This document shows, in pieces, positions 13,475 to 27,115 of a stretch of DNA of 64,000 bases. Below the pieces are notes generated by a model. That model worked only from the letters and a program-made list of their open reading frames with translations. It did not search any database and had not been told where the DNA came from. Source of the stretch: Holothuria scabra (taxonomy: Eukaryota > Echinodermata > Holothuroidea > Aspidochirotida > Holothuriidae); contig CM074195.1 of assembly GCA_037179385.1 (NCBI GenBank), positions 11,755,887 through 11,819,886 on the forward strand. Direction: 5' to 3'. The stretch's first letter is position 1, and each line of letters starts with the position of its first letter. Both the position numbers and the translations under genes were made by a program.

Positions 13475-13620
13475 CAGCGGTGTAGCAAAGGACGATGTGC
13501 CCGCCCCCCCCCACCCCACCCCCCCCCCAAAAAAAAATGGGGGAAACGGATCCCAGAAATTTGGGGGAGAAGAAAAATTAGAAGAAAAAAACAAATTTGG
13601 AAGAAGAGCGGGGGTAAATA
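13475..13620. repeat. hAT-like left end with C tracts
   Basis: CAGCGGTGTAGCAAAGGACG followed by C runs broken by A. The right partner was not found. Reading frames across here on both strands are low-complexity (proline/lysine or glycine rich) and not genes. Confidence 0.35.
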
Positions 13621-14902
13621 AATTCAAGTTTGGCATCAAATGCAGCACCCATGATTTTTCGCCAAGTCACCTTCCGTATACCAAAATTTTTCAAAAGGGA
13701 GTGGACACTTCCTCCCTCTGACCTCCTCCACATGATAGCAAACAGTTCCTGTTTCTCCGGCCCAAAATGACATCCTTCCTACGCCCTCATCTTGTAGTTT
13801 TCTCAATTTAATGTCTACCCCGTGACGCATCATTTAATTTGACATTCCCTCCATCCCATTGTTATATTCTGCTGGTGATCGGCTCAAGGAATCATTGCTG
13901 TACATCATGACTGATGCGATGACGTAATTTTCGAGGAACCACACCACTGAGAACTACCTCAGCATGCACAAGGCTGGAAGGGGCGGGAGTGCGGGACCGA
14001 AACCTATGGACGGAGTTTAAGACATAGCCAATATTTCCAATCATAAAATCATGAAAGTACTAGTACTTCCATGATAAGATCAACTTGGATATCATGCGTG
14101 CACCAATATCGCAGGCCATTTTCAGTAATGTTTTGTATGCTGCCTCGTTTAAGTGCTTTCACACGTGCAGTAAAGTAAAGGAAATTAAGTACTAACTGGA
14201 CGCTATGTTGTCAAGCGCGCTCGCTCGCGGTGTGAAAACTGATAGTTTGACAATAGTTCTCATTAGATATTGTATTCGCTTTGCAAGTTTTGTTTTGTTT
14301 TGTTGGTGTGTGGAAACACCCTTGTTCTTCGCAAGTGCCCCGTTGTATAAAATTATGTGTGGATTTGCGCATATTTTCTATCTTAAGATGCAGTGTTTCC
14401 TCTGACTGCTTTATTTATGATTCATCGTCGTATTTAAAAGAGTGAAAACGTCTCCAACGATTCTCAGTTTTTGAACCTTTACTAGGTGAAAAACCGACGT
14501 TTGATTCGTCAAATTATTTAAATTTAAACAGACAGCGCAGTTTGCCCTGTCATTTACTTCCGTAGATAGTACGACAAAGCTGAACTTTCTTCAGTCGTAT
14601 CTTGAAGATCCCTCAGTACACACTCTATGGCTCCGCGATCATACTGACGTTAGGAGTTAGTTACCCTTAGGTAGTTAGTCAATTAGTCAGTCAGTCAGTT
14701 GTTTTAGATGGGATTTTTCGACACACCAACACGAATGTATTACACAGTGTCATCTAGAAAACAAAAAGGTACAATGTTGGGACAAAAATACATAAAAAGA
14801 GCAAACCTGGGGTTAATTATCACCAAAAGGTCTCGGTTAATGCGGGAACACGTAAAAAACTGCAGTTATAGGTCAATTTCACTTAGGTTTAGTTTGTGGC
14901 AG

Positions 14903-15218
14903 TTTAAAGGCCCAATTCTCTCAGCCAAACAGTACCAATTCTTCTAACCTTCTTACTTAAGCTCCTCCCACAATTGTCTGAAATTCATCCTCATCCAGAC
15001 ACAATCTCAGTTTATCGCTTCTGAGTGAGTGTAGAAAAACTCAATGTGTATAATTGAAACACTCTCAGTACAGTTCAATGAACATTCATGCTGTGTAATG
15101 TAATCTTTGGTACTCTGAATTGTTTGAATTAACTGCCGATTAAAGAGCTGAGCCAATAGAGAATTTTGGTAAACCCCTATAGGAAATGTAGTTTGGACTG
15201 AGAGGATTGGCCCTTTAA
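14903..15218. mobile_element. TTAA-flanked MITE, family A, copy 3 (most complete)
   Basis: 316 bp. The left end TTTAAAGGCCCAATTCTCTC and the right end GAGAGGATTGGCCCTTTAA are close inverted repeats with TTAA at each border. The interior is the reverse complement of copies 1 and 2 (for example CATGCTGTGTAATGTAATCT here). No open frame for a transposase. Confidence 0.75.
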
Positions 15219-16204
15219 CGCCTATACTTCTAACTGTCTAACCTTTTGGTTTAATCTAGCGACATCCTCTTTTCCAGTTGTGGGGATCTGAATGCAGTTT
15301 TTTATTCCATTGCTTATGCGGAGCGTTCCGAACAACCGCAGCATATTCCATTTTTGAAATTTTGCCTTAACCAAATAACTCCATCTGATAATCGAACCCG
15401 TACCTATGCCGGGTGAGCTCAATACTCCCTGTTCACTTCCTCTTAGGATGTAACGGTAAGAAGACGGGAGGACATATATGCGGGTACCGATAAATGACTG
15501 AAAATGTAGGATACAGCATTCTCTTCTGTGTTTCTCTTTAACCGATTTTTTACCGTACAGTTTCTGCAACATGTACGCCGGTAACTTTGGGTATAGGCTT
15601 GGCGGAGGTTACAGGAACTCGCAGTGAGCATAAACAAAGCGAACTCCGGGGATATTTTTGGAGATGGTCCCATCCACATTTTTACACAATAAATCAAACA
15701 TCAAGGCCCCGATAACCCCCTTCCTCTCTACCCTTTCCACTTCGCACACAATTTCAACCGATTGCAATCACGGCAGAGCATCCGACCTTCAACCGGTCGG
15801 TCTGGATTCTACACCTAGCAGGGTTATACCGAAGCCTTAAACTGTTTAAAGCGGCTCATTGAGTTGGTTCATGAAATTCAACAAATTTTTCCAAACCTAC
15901 TGAGTTTTCTCAATGACAAATGGTCTAACTTAGACAATCCCTATACCCTACACACAAATAACCGTTTTATAAGTGAGTGCTGAACGGTTCAAGTTGGTTT
16001 TCAAAATTCGTGACCAGAAGCTTTTTCAAATTATGTACAAAACCGTTACAAGTCAGGACACAAGAAAATTAATAATTTTATTGTTTTTTGTGACTTTTGG
16101 ACTTGGAACTTGACTTGTTATGCTATTAGCATTGCTATGTGATAGTGACCCTTTGAGACTCTCATTAAGTTATCGATATCAACTCAATGAGCCTCTTTAA
16201 AGGA

Positions 16205-16350
16205 ACCCATAGTGTCATTTTGCTTGTTGCTCAGCGTAAGCAATGGGTTGACAAGCCAGTAAGCCTCAACTGGAAAAAAGACTGTGGTTTGTCCGACTTA
16301 GAAACGGAACCACCTTACTAATGTAAATTCTCATCTAACTAATTAACAAA
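16205..16350 (+). repeat. SINE-like repeat, family B
   Basis: Body copy with TAAGCAATGGGTTGACAAGC, CTCAACTGGAAAAAAGACTG and CTCATCTAACTAATTAAC. More diverged than the other copies. Confidence 0.55.
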
Positions 16351-17984
16351 CGCGCACAATTCACTTGCCGCAAGAGCAAAGGCGAATGCGAAGAGGCAGA
16401 TTTAGACAAATTACTACTGCCGTGTCACGAGGTCTTGAATGATGATTTCGATCTCTCTAAATAACATCATTTTCTGTTGTTTAAGTTCAGTGATTACCAT
16501 TGGGAGTTTAACATCTCCCCTCTATTTCCCTGCCTCTCGTTTATTTGAAATAAATCTCAAAAAAAAAAAAAAATAGACGTAAAAAAAAGTTTGACCGCTT
16601 GCGGTAGAAATTTGAAATTCTAATCAGTGTTTCCCTCAGCTGCCAAGCATGTGTGTGAGAGATGACACGTCTCATAGTCATCTCTCCATCTTTTATCTTC
16701 CCTGGAAGCCTGCAGTAACTTGCTAGATGCATTAACCGAAATTTACAAAGATTTTCATTGGACAGTTGGACCACTATCTATACTAACACTGCTCGTGCAA
16801 ACGTGTCTCCAGGCTTCGACGCAAAATTGTCGTTTACTTCGGCAATCTAGACAAATCTACCGATGTATTTCAGATAAAAAAAACCTTTGAAGAAAGTAAA
16901 GTATTTCAGTATTATTTGTATAAAGAATGGCATATTAACACAATTTATTTTTTAAGCTTCAATGAAAACCACATTCGCATAAAAAATCCAAATAAAAAGG
17001 TGGCTATATATATTGTCAACGATATTCCATACCCTCATCTGCTCATTGAATATTTTTTGTATGTGAAGCGGTATGTTATTATTGTTCATTAGTTTGAAAA
17101 TAATGGAATATAGTGACCAGTTTTTTGGCATAAACGAACTGTTAATTCCAAACCTCTTTACTAACGCAAGACTTTTCTTGTCCAGTCGTTGTGTTATTCA
17201 TCTTTTCAGTCACGTGAGCTGGTTAGTTGAATATTAGTATCACCTTTTTAGCTTTATATAATAAATTTAAAATATCGCTATCCTAGTTACCATTACGTAG
17301 GTCACAATGGAAGCTTTTTTATCACCAGTAGCTTACAGTTACACCATCAGAGTAGTGAAGAAGATGTGTATTATGTAACCCAGGCTCGTAGCCAGGATTG
17401 TGTCATGGGAGAGGGGTTGGTGTCATGGGGGTATGGGGACACGACATGAGGGAAAAGTCTAAGGATAGGGAGAAAAAACCGCTATTTAAGGTGTTGTTTG
17501 CATTGCAAGGTTGGGACCCCACTGAATTGTACCAACCACGTATTTGTTATATGGACGTTTCACTATACTTCTTCAAGCTTAGACCTGTACCGATATACAA
17601 GTCAAACTTTAGGTAGCGACGTAGCTATAAGATGAAGGTTTTAGGGGACGAACGCAACGGACGGGGAGGGGAAAAGTCGATTGTGCTCTAAGGACTATCT
17701 ACGGTGGGGTGGGGGTGATAATAATTTTTTGGCATAAACTTCCCCAAAAAATCTCAAAGTTTTGTAATTGTTTGGATTTGTAATGAAATTTAAACGTGGC
17801 TATACTTTTTCTTGTCTCTATCAAATTTTTGTAAGAATTTGGAAATTCGGCCATACGGGAAAAGTGTTGCCCAAGACTTCGAATCGAAATGCGGCTGAGA
17901 ATTAATTGTTTTTATTAGTATGTGTATAAGATGCTGTCAGGACGGTCGTTCTTAAGTATGATGATCAGTTAATTGTACTTTGCA

Positions 17985-18075
17985 ATGTTTTCAGTGGACC
18001 AAATCAACCTGCCGAGAGGCAGAAAGGGTCGAAACTTGACAACGTCACCTCCGAATTTGTCATTGGGAAGTCCCT
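17985..18075 (+). repeat. Dispersed repeat, partner of 50525-50625
   Basis: Shares GTTTTCAGT, then AAATCAACC, AGGCAGAAAGGGTC and a GTCAC/ATTTGTC series with the segment at 50525-50625. Type of element unknown. Confidence 0.45.
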
Positions 18076-18719
18076 TCAATCTTTCAACGCTGCATCATTT
18101 AATATTTGCAGTAGACAAATAGGTTTTAGATTTCAGGATTTTTTTTTTTTCCTTCTTTTTTTTTTTGATTCTGACAGTCTATCTCAGTAACCTTCCCGAC
18201 CAAACACATCTCTCGATTACCTTTCCTCTAGCAGGGCGGGTGCGTAGCGTTGCAAGTTTTGCCATCAATTGTTAATAACTCATTTTGTACAATGATAAAT
18301 CTCTTGCAGTCACAATTTTCATAATAAAAGCATCAATAAAACTCTTTAGTCGACAAAGGCTATATGAGACTTAATAATATGCGTCCTTCTTTTGTTCGGT
18401 GGACGCAGGATTTTTATCTTAGTACGAATTGGGGCTATTTGGGAAAAATGTTCTGTGTCAGCAACTTCCCCATTAATCGAAAGGTAAACAATTTCGCGTC
18501 CCTGCCGCAAGCCTCGGCAAATTTCGGCTTCGGTGTGGTACATCGGTGTCCTCGAAGTCCCCTCTTAGGGGGATTGCCCGTTCAGTCTGTCTCATCCATG
18601 AGTTGACAAAATGTGTGCAGTGGGATTTTCCAAAGAACATTTTTCACCTTTCACCTCATGAACCTCACCTCTCTGTAAATCTTGTCGTTCCTACGAACAC
18701 GGGGATGTGGAATAGGACC

Positions 18720-20210
18720 TTTACCACTAGCGTAGCCAGCGGGGGGGGGGGCAAGGGGGGCAAGGGGCAGAGTGCCCCTTGAGTGGTAGGAGGTGAAAAT
18801 GTTGGTACATTAACCAAAATAATTGGAAAGGGTCAAAAGGTCAAAAAGTAATGTTTTATTGATATCTTGCCACTGAAACATTTTAGAGGGGTGGTGTAAT
18901 GGAGATTTGTGTTCGTCTAAGTGAAATGCACGTGATGACCCCCCTTGACCTCACTTGACCTCATTTGACCTTTTGACCTTTGTGACTTTTTTGTGACATC
19001 AAGATTTGTCTTGATCAGACGAACCAAAAAGGCTATTACACTACCCTCCTACAATGTTCGTTGCTTGAGTTACTGACATTTAAATGACAGGCTAGTGTGT
19101 ACATGTAGGTCATATGTAGGCCTATTGCAATGCCAGGTATGCGGTGCAATTACTCAATAACCAAGTAACATAGTGGAAATAATGGAAAGTTGTGTTCGTC
19201 TAAGTAAAGTGCACGTGAAGACTCTTTGGGTCTTTGTTCAATTGGTTTAAAAGTCCAGCTGAAGTTTAATGCCTTTAGACAAATGCAATGTATAAACGAA
19301 AAGAAGAATTATAACCCCCTCTCAGTCTAAAAGCAGTTTAGTTAACAATCAGGACAGTAATGCAATTATTATTAAAAACAACCTTTTCCTCACATACAGT
19401 ATTGAATAAAGTTATTCACAGTGCAAGCTAAGATTCCAATTTCAATAGTAAAATATAAAAGCAGTTTCTCTTCTTTACCTCTGCTTTTACCCTAGGGACT
19501 ACAATGCTGTTTCTAACACCCTCTTTAGGTTAAAAGGTCAAGTTGAAAGTCATTTATTAGATTCTACAGAGCTATGTTTGTTTCTTGGTCTTCTAGCCAA
19601 ATTGTGAAGAAGAAATTGGTGGTAATAAATCACTATCGGGCTGCTTTTAGTAGCAGAATTGTGGGCTTTTCCTTATTTTTGCTTTTCAGGCAAACACATT
19701 GGGTAGTCTAAAGGACAACCATGACATAATTTCTAGTCATCCATCATAAATTTTGGTGGTCAGGAATGACCAGATGACTGTTAAATTTCTTTGGTGCAGA
19801 AGAGACTGTGTTTATTTAAAATCAGTTTTGATCTACTTTGACTGTATTTGACCTTTGTGACTTCTTTTTAAGGTCTGGATTTGAATTGTTGAGATTGACC
19901 AAAAAGGCAATTAACTAACCTCCTATACTACCCCAAACTCAAGTAAATGACATTTTAGTGAAAGGTGATGAATGTATTTGTCGCATGGAAGTGGGCAGTG
20001 TGCAGTGTGATAATTTGAAAAGTTTAGTGTTCCATTTCTCTCAAACGGCAAGTGCTTGTATGATTTTGAAATTTAATGTGCCCCTATGTTTTTGGGTGAT
20101 GGCCAAAAGTCATTGGGGTTAAAGGTGCAAATTATGCCTTACCTTGGGACTACCTTAATACAATATCATCTTTAATGCAAGGAACCATCGTGCCCTTGGG
20201 CTCTTGTTTT
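18720..20210. repeat. Repeat-rich block with TGACCT arrays
   Basis: Starts with CACTAGCGTAGCCAGC and an 11-base G run. It contains TTGACCTCACTTGACCTC and TTTGACCTTTGTGAC motifs and internal direct repeats: GTGTTCGTCTAAGTGAAATGC at 18910 with GTGTTCGTCTAAGTAAAGTGC at 19193, and GACCAAAAAGGC-type segments near 19025 and 19895. It is possibly one large transposon. The right limit is a guess. Confidence 0.4.
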
Positions 20211-21439
20211 TCAATACTTCCATTCCACATATCTAGGGAGTGTAAGTCCTGTCAACCTTACCAAGTAACGGGTAGGCACAGTACACAGGCTATGTAGAGG
20301 TCGTAAATTTCATCCCATATCACAAAGCCTAGTTGCTGTACTGTTGTGTGTGCCATGCGATAGGTCACTTGGTGAGCGACTCACGGAGCATAGTTTGGCT
20401 ATTTTATCCAGGTGGTTTCGACACAATGTATGCTATCCCCGATACGGTCTACAACCCCTATAGTTTCTATTTTTTCTATTTGTTCTCAATGATTACATAC
20501 GCTATGTTATTTTTGTAAGCTTACCAAACATTTTCGCGCGCTTCGCGCGCTTTGCAATTTCACGATTCAGACTCAAAAGAACACTATCAGTGCGCAACTC
20601 GGCTTTTAAAATATTAAGTGATATTGTGCAAAATGTGCCCCGGGCTGCAATGACATGGGATAGTTAGGCTCCTTCATATTCCCTTCTCATCACCCCCTCG
20701 ACATAGGGGCTGTCGGAACTTATGGTCGCTGGCATGACCCGCCCCCTGTCGGAAATAATCTGTCGCCTTCCCATGGTCGGTTTTGTTATTTTGGCTTTCA
20801 AAAGAGTTATTTCTGCGATAAAACCCAAAATGTTCGGTACGCTTTGCACACTCTTCATCAGTTCCTTTACCTAGAGCTAATAAAGTACAAACCCTTCCCA
20901 TCTTTTCAAGTAAATTAATAAGTATAATAAATGGATTAATGAACATGTCGGGAATTTCATCTCATTTCGCTAAAATTAGTTAATAATCTCTTGTGTCAGT
21001 CGTGCGGTACGGACTCGAAGAAGGAAGTACAATATAAGTTGTGCCCGATAGGGCCCGAATGTCGGGACAATTGACTTATATAAGCTTTAAATAAATACAG
21101 ATTCTTTTTAGTGTAGGCTAACCCCAAAAAATTTCGCCCGCTTTTCCACGGTTACATGAGTGCGGAAATATCTTCCTCCAGCATATACAAATTTTATGTC
21201 GTATATGACTCGCAATGCCAGGTAGAGTGCACAGGTTTTCTTCAAATCTCCCCCATCAACACATCGATGGCATCCTGGCTGTCGGGGCTTAGGGTCGCTA
21301 CCCACCCTACCCCTCCCCTTTTCGGAGAGTGGCCCTTCGTCGGGCAAATCCTGGCGCCAAGCCTGGAGGGAAGACACAATTTTCCAGTTATGATTCGTAT
21401 ATGTGTAATGAAGCAATGAAATAAAAATGAAAGCTGCAT

Positions 21440-21690
21440 TTTTTGGAGAGCGGCAACTATTTTGGAGGGGCGGCCAATTTCACTAGGAGGGCGTGAGGCC
21501 CCTCTAAAACCCCCCGTGGAGAACACTGGAATCTAGTATAAAACGAACAAAATATAACACCATATTGCATGTAAGCTCTTCGAGACAGCAAAAAATTCCA
21601 AAAGGGGAGGGGGACACCCACGGAGACAGGCCCGTAGCCAGGAGGTTCGCACTTACTCCCGCCCAGACCCAAATTTTTTTATTTATTTTT
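21440..21690. repeat. hAT-like remnants and AT microsatellite
   Basis: GTGGAGAACACTGG near 21517 looks like one right end, and CAGGCCCGTAGCCAGG at 21628 like a left end. An ATTT-type simple repeat follows at 21675-21701. No complete element could be bounded. Confidence 0.35.
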
Positions 21691-22129
21691 TTATTTATTT
21701 TGAGTTTTGGGGTTTTTCAGGTCAAAATGTCAATTCCGCCGGTTTAGCCAATGTAAGCCTTATGAGTAGCTGTTTTGTTTCAGTGCAACACAATTCCCTA
21801 GGACCCCATTGACTCGTACAGTAACCTCATACAGCCACACACTAACTCTCGAGGGAATAAGGAAAACATTGATACAAGATTGAAAATGTCCAAAAATTCC
21901 AGCTCAGGTGTTCATCAGATCGCTCAATTTTGATGTAAAATTGCAAAATCTCCTTGGGTCAGGAGGGGGAGAACCACGCCCTCTCCCCGTTCGGTCGCTC
22001 GGCTCCTCACTTGGGCGCTTCGCTCCCTCTAGAAAATGTCGCACCCCAGTGGCGGTGGTGAAAAATGGAAAAGTGGGGGCTAAAGGTATTTTCAGCCCCT
22101 CAAAATTTGACAAGTGCTCCAATTAAGAA

Positions 22130-22475
22130 GCGGAGAAAAATTCGAAGTTGGGTTGCAAATATTCTTGCTTAGAACACTAGGGAAATGCCGTTTCCGGCCA
22201 TCTGAGGGGTTTGTAAAGCCAAAAATTTCCTGGTACGCTCCACGCCAATCGATGGTAGAGCTCCGCTTAGAAACATGTATTAACATTTTTCATAGACTGA
22301 TTTTTTTATTTTGCATTAATTGAGAAATTTCAGAAATGAGATCCATATTTCCACGCTGGGAATATGCAGCATAAAACATTCGGGAAGTGCCGTTTCCTGC
22401 CATCTAAGGGATTTCTAAAACCAAAAATTTTCTTTTACGCTCCACGCCAACTAATGGTGGCGCTCCGCTTAAATA
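22130..22475 (-). repeat. Two tandem-like copies of the GGCGC-hairpin module
   Basis: Segments at about 22130-22275 and 22360-22475 both run GTGCCGTTTCC-type sequence, then GCCATCT, then ACGCTCCACGCCAA, then GCTCCGCTTA. They are reverse-orientation copies of the module seen in the hAT-like elements at 10.4, 41.6 and 57.6 kb. Their parent element's ends are not clear; CTGGCTACTCCCCTG near 22567 looks like one right end. Confidence 0.55.
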
Positions 22476-24180
22476 GTCCTGAGTCCTGTCGGCCAAGATT
22501 AGGGACGATGAGTCGATTTTGCCTCCCCCCTCCCCTTTCCACAAGAAAATTCTGGCTACTCCCCTGACCTGTACTTTCTCAGCATGTCGTAAAAGGCGAC
22601 TAACAGTGACGACTTGTTTGCCGCGAGTTGCGACCAGTGTCGGTGGAGGAGAGGGTCCTGATGGTTGAGTTAGAGAGGTTGGGTAGGTCTGATCCAACAA
22701 ATCGGAAATAAACGTCTTGCCTTAAGATTTGCAACTGCTCTAACTTTTCAAGTTCTCATGAACAGGGAATGAGAGACCATATTATACCCTCTGTGATTGT
22801 GCTGTCATCGTCAGTCACATTCTTCTTGAGTTTTACGAATACTCCCATATTCACCAGAGGTACGGCGCTGTGTCATATTTAAGACTTCATTTGAGCAGAC
22901 ACATTCTTCCCTAATTCAATCCGTCCTCAAAGAAAATTAAACTGTGAAGGATTTTTTGACGTTTACATATAGATATTTTGGAGGAATTCGATCCCAATTG
23001 TTTAATTTTACCCGACCCAATATACTCTTTCTAAATGACACTATTTACTGCTATAACACTTTGGTGTTGATATGCCAAGGGCAGGAACAGTCATCCCAAA
23101 TTGAAGAAGTGTAGTAGACTGTTCAGTTTCATGATTGGCTGTTGGGAGTCATGTGACAATGTTTTTTCTCTTCAAATGCGATATTTGCCAGAAATAACTA
23201 CTTGGTTTACCTTGAATATGCAATAGTAAAGTCATAAAATGTAATGAAAGATACTTTGAAGAGAAATGAGATGAACATTGTGTTATTTAACTTTTTCTTC
23301 GAAATAGGTTTGGGGGGAGGGGGACTGCTCTTTACCTTTCAGTTCACATCTAACTAACTTTTAAATCTGTCCTCTCTGACTCTCGATCTTGTAAAAAGAG
23401 TGTCTGTACGTCTACACAATCCAGATCCCCACAAAAGTCTGAGACTGTGGGCTCCGCTAAATTAAAACCAGAAGATTAGAAGTTGAGACGACTAAAACCC
23501 TTTCTACGTGACTTCGCTATTGCTCCACAGAATTTAGTAAAACAATATCTTATGAACTTCTTTGTACAACCAATATTTGTTTTAGTTAAGATTTCAAATT
23601 AACCCTTCCAAAATGAGTATTGCGATCAATTTATTTAAAAAAAAATATCTCTTTCAATCGAAATTACCCTTTGGTTTCTTACTTTTACCTTTAGGATACC
23701 TCAAAGTTTTGGAGATGTAGTATATACGTCAAGAAATTGTTTTCAAAACATACTTCAAACATGCACGAAGAATATAATTATGTTTGCTTTAGAGGTAAAA
23801 TTTGAAAACATTCCATCATTAGTCATGAAAATATGTTGTGTTCCATGTGATATAGTCAAGATTATATCAATCGAATGAATTACGGGGTAGGTTACTATGG
23901 GGATAAGAGAAATACACAAAATCAACAACATCGAACCTTTTTAATAATTTCTTTTCAGACAAATCTTGTCGTTGATGCAAAATTTCACTCACACTTCATA
24001 AATCCCGACATAACTGTACATTGTGTTAAATGTATAAAATAGAATTAGTAGTTGCGAATGAAATCTGAAATCTGGGCCCAAGGGATCCTTATTATTCTTT
24101 CATATAAATTAAATTCATGTAAAGTTGACGCTTGAAAAACGAGTAGCACGGGATAACCACTCCAACAAGACGATAATCAT

Positions 24181-24345
24181 TTAAAGGCCTTATCCCTTCA
24201 TTCCAAACAGTCTCAATTCTCCTCACCCAGCCTAAGCCCCTCCCACAACTGTCTAAAACTCATCTTCATCCAGACAAAATCTCAGTCTATTGTTCCAGGG
24301 CGGCGGTGTACAAGCTGACAAGACCCAAAGTGTAATCAGAACATT
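24181..24345. mobile_element. TTAA MITE family A, truncated copy
   Basis: Begins TTAAAGGCCTTATCCCTTC and continues with the family segments CTCCCACAACTGTCTAAAAC and CATCCAGACAAAATCTCAG. The right half is replaced by unrelated sequence. Confidence 0.6.
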
Positions 24346-24984
24346 TTGAGTACGGTACAGTACGGTACATGGGGGAAAGGAGGCGGGCGTCACGTCCTTA
24401 TCCATGAAAATAGTCGGGGAAATGAGCCAATCGGGGAAGTAACTCCTCGAGGCAGTCTAACAACTCCCTGTCCAAACACAGGTGCGCCCCTGTTTTCCGT
24501 AATGCGACTTAAAATAAGCTTCCAAATGCTTCAAATATCTAAATACAGCACCATTTTTCTCTGTCTCTATCTTTTAAGGTGTCTTCTTCTATATTAGTCA
24601 TGGGGGGGGGGGGCACCATTTTGTACCTCATCCATTTTTAAAAAAAGTTCCCCCGTGTCAGTCGGCTGATTTTAAAGTCAGGCCCCTGCCTCACAACCCC
24701 CGCACACGTCACTGCTTATCTTTCTCAATCGCGATGCAATCTTACGTGACTAGACGCATCAGTGAAATACTGTACGTCTCCAATTTTGAAGTAAAATTCT
24801 GTTTTTTTCTTCGATTTTAAATTATTCGGTACATTCCTCAATTTCTTTTGTCTTTCCTGTTACAGTTTCCGTTCTGTGTAACTTTGGTGTGCGTGCTCTA
24901 AGTTTAACGACTTGTTGACTGCAATCAGGGAAACTACGCTTTGTATCGGCACGATAGGCCTAAGTATAAACGAATCCGACAGCC

Positions 24985-25195
24985 AGTGATGGCGGGTATT
25001 AATGGGATCCATCAGCCTTAAATCGTTTAAATTCATTGTCTACATGCAACTCTAAACCCCTATATTCAGTGACATTGAGGGAATCAAGGGGTACTATAGT
25101 AAAAATCATCCATGTTACAGGTAAGCAAAGAATTTGAAAGACTAAAGCTGATGGACCCCAGCAATGTCTGACTAAAGCAGACTATCACTTGACTG
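24985..25195 (+). repeat. Dispersed repeat pair, copy 1
   Basis: Homologous to 31535-31760: GGATCCATCAGCCTTAAATCG with GTCCATCCGCCTTAAACCG, TTCATTGTCTACATG with TTTATTGTCTAAATG, and CAGGTAAGCAAAG with GAGGTAAGCTAGG. Function unknown. The shared GTAAGC looks like a splice donor, but no coding frame supports an exon. Confidence 0.55.
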
Positions 25196-26836
25196 ACAAG
25201 TCGGATTCGGCTATAAAGGTCATACACATGACGTCAGCGGGTTTCAGTTGGCGCACTGGATCGCACGGATCATGTACAATCGTTGTGTCACCTAAACGCG
25301 CGCAACATTTCACCTTAGTAACAATTGTTGTAAAATGGATGACTGGATGGCAAAATAGGGAGACGCACAACGCACTGACGTCAGTGCATGACCTTTGAGG
25401 ATGCACGACCCCAAGAAAACTGTTTCGACGGCCTTACGACTGACAAGCAGCGTCAAAAGTGTCTAACAAATTCCGTCCCAAAAGAAAAAGAATATCAGCC
25501 ACGGAGTTGACAGGTTTGACACGGTATCTCTTTCATATGAATTATTTACAGAGAGAACAGGTTTAGGTGCGTTGTCTTTGTGCAAAGATGCAAAACTAAA
25601 GTAGAGGCAGTGCCAACACGCGATCCCAACAAGTACATGGAACGAATGGTGCTTCACATCATCACATTATTTCTCCGTTGGGCTGATTTCTTAAGAAATA
25701 AATATCATTGCATGGTAAAGAAGCTAGATATATCCCCCTTCCCCTTACCCAGTTTTACTTTCCCATGTGACTGATGAGAACATCCCTCCTGTATTTACAA
25801 TTAAAAAGGGAGGATGTTATAAACAAAGCGCACTACAGTGTTCAGCTTTTACCCTCATAAGCATAAGCGGTTTCGATGGCAACCTCTTTGTCTTACATCG
25901 GTATTCATGGAACATATCAAAAAGTGTCACATTCTGAGCCACTTCCCTCTCCACTATTCACAATTTTGCTTTAGTAATTATTTTGACATGAAGCATACCA
26001 TGCATTAGTTATTTATATGGTATTTCAAGTACAATTAATTAAAAATTTAAAGTTTAGCCTTTTAATTAAGATTATGTACATATTGTCTGTTCCTTTCATC
26101 CAGCATAGAATGGCGCCATGTATGACAGACCAATGATGTAAATGGTCCGAGGACCCGGTGTGTCAAGTATTGTCCTTCAGTGAACGTAATACTGGCTTCT
26201 TCGGGAAGCAGTTCAAAAAGTTTGGTTTCGCCGAACGGCCCTTTGCTAGAGGGCCGGGAGGACTTTAGAAAAATGTAATGTTAAGCCTAAATTTCACCGG
26301 TTTATATTTGCTTTGTATTTTTGTTGAACGTGTGATGAAACGGTCAACGCTAAACTATGTACCAGTATTGAAACTGATAATTTTTTGTAAGTTTAATTTC
26401 CGTAACGGTGGATTCTTCCGGAATCGGCTCCGAGGCCAACGCAATGATATAATGGGGGGTCTACGCTCGCAAGAACAAGGGCGTTACGGAGAGAGGCAAA
26501 GGTGCACATTACAAACAAACTATTCTGTACGCTCACGTTCGGAGAGGTTTTTGCCAAGACGAAAAAATTCTGAATTTCTTTCAAAATCATACAGTGATTG
26601 GACTATTTACTTGGTTAGGGTTACCTGGATCAGGGGTACTTGATCCTTTCTCCCATAATCCGAAAAAAATTACAAATAAGGTTAAACTGCTGCCATTCTG
26701 GTATTTGGGCTGTGGACTATTTTCAACAAGCTCAGTATTCGATTTGTCCTCATCCGTCAAGAAGTAAAACAATTACGCACCCCATCATTTGAATGATGAA
26801 CATCAAGACAAACTGACATGTAATGTATTATCAATT

Positions 26837-26858
26837 AATCGAAGCCACAGCTTCGATT
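26837..26858. repeat. Perfect small hairpin, 9-bp stem and 4-base loop
   Basis: AATCGAAGC, loop CACA, GCTTCGATT. No poly-U or other terminator context applies in this genome. It could be part of an eroded repeat. Confidence 0.6.
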
Positions 26859-27115
26859 GAAGGAATTGTAGGCTCTTCCACGTGATTTTCAGCCTTTAAA
26901 TGTGGTGGGACGGATGAATATTACATCCCTTTTTCTCTTTAATGAAAAGAGCAGTCGCATGCTGCTTCATGCCGTGGAACAAGTTTTCCGCTTTTTTCTC
27001 TTGTAGAGATACCCCGGATGTGCTCACAAAAGCAAATACGTCATGTAATCGCGCTTGCCGTGACCAGCCCTCATCAAGTATCTTTTCGTTGACCTTTCCA
27101 TAATGTCGTGTGTAG

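Larger units (their letters stand above)
11343..14902. other. Gene-free stretch with small repeats
   Basis: Contains the 34-bp duplication and the hAT-like left end near 13475. The frame at 12788-13024 (minus) and others lack motifs. Confidence 0.4.
15219..18719. other. Gene-free stretch
   Basis: Holds one SINE-like body and one member of a dispersed repeat pair. CAGGCTCGTAGCCAGG near 17382 is another hAT-like end without a partner. A minus-strand frame at 15222-15572 has no recognisable motif. Confidence 0.4.
20211..24180. other. Gene-free stretch rich in hAT-like fragments to 22.6 kb
   Basis: A self-complementary GC segment CGCGCGCTTCGCGCGC lies near 20535. The GGCGC-hairpin modules and hAT-like ends lie between 21.4 and 22.6 kb. 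From 22.7 to 24.1 kb only AT-rich sequence is seen. Confidence 0.4.

Noticed and set aside
15370..15440. Reverse-strand GGGTTCGATTATC resembling a tRNA T-arm
   Set aside because: The stem does not pair and there is no A-box at a proper distance.
18725..20210. Complete hAT-like element starting at CACTAGCGTAGCCAGC
   Set aside because: No matching right end with a copy of the flanking 8 bases was found, so only a repeat block is reported.
26278..26643. 121-codon open frame, + strand
   Set aside because: Hydrophobic start, but no recognisable domain, no splice context and ordinary base composition. Chance frames of this length are expected in 64 kb.
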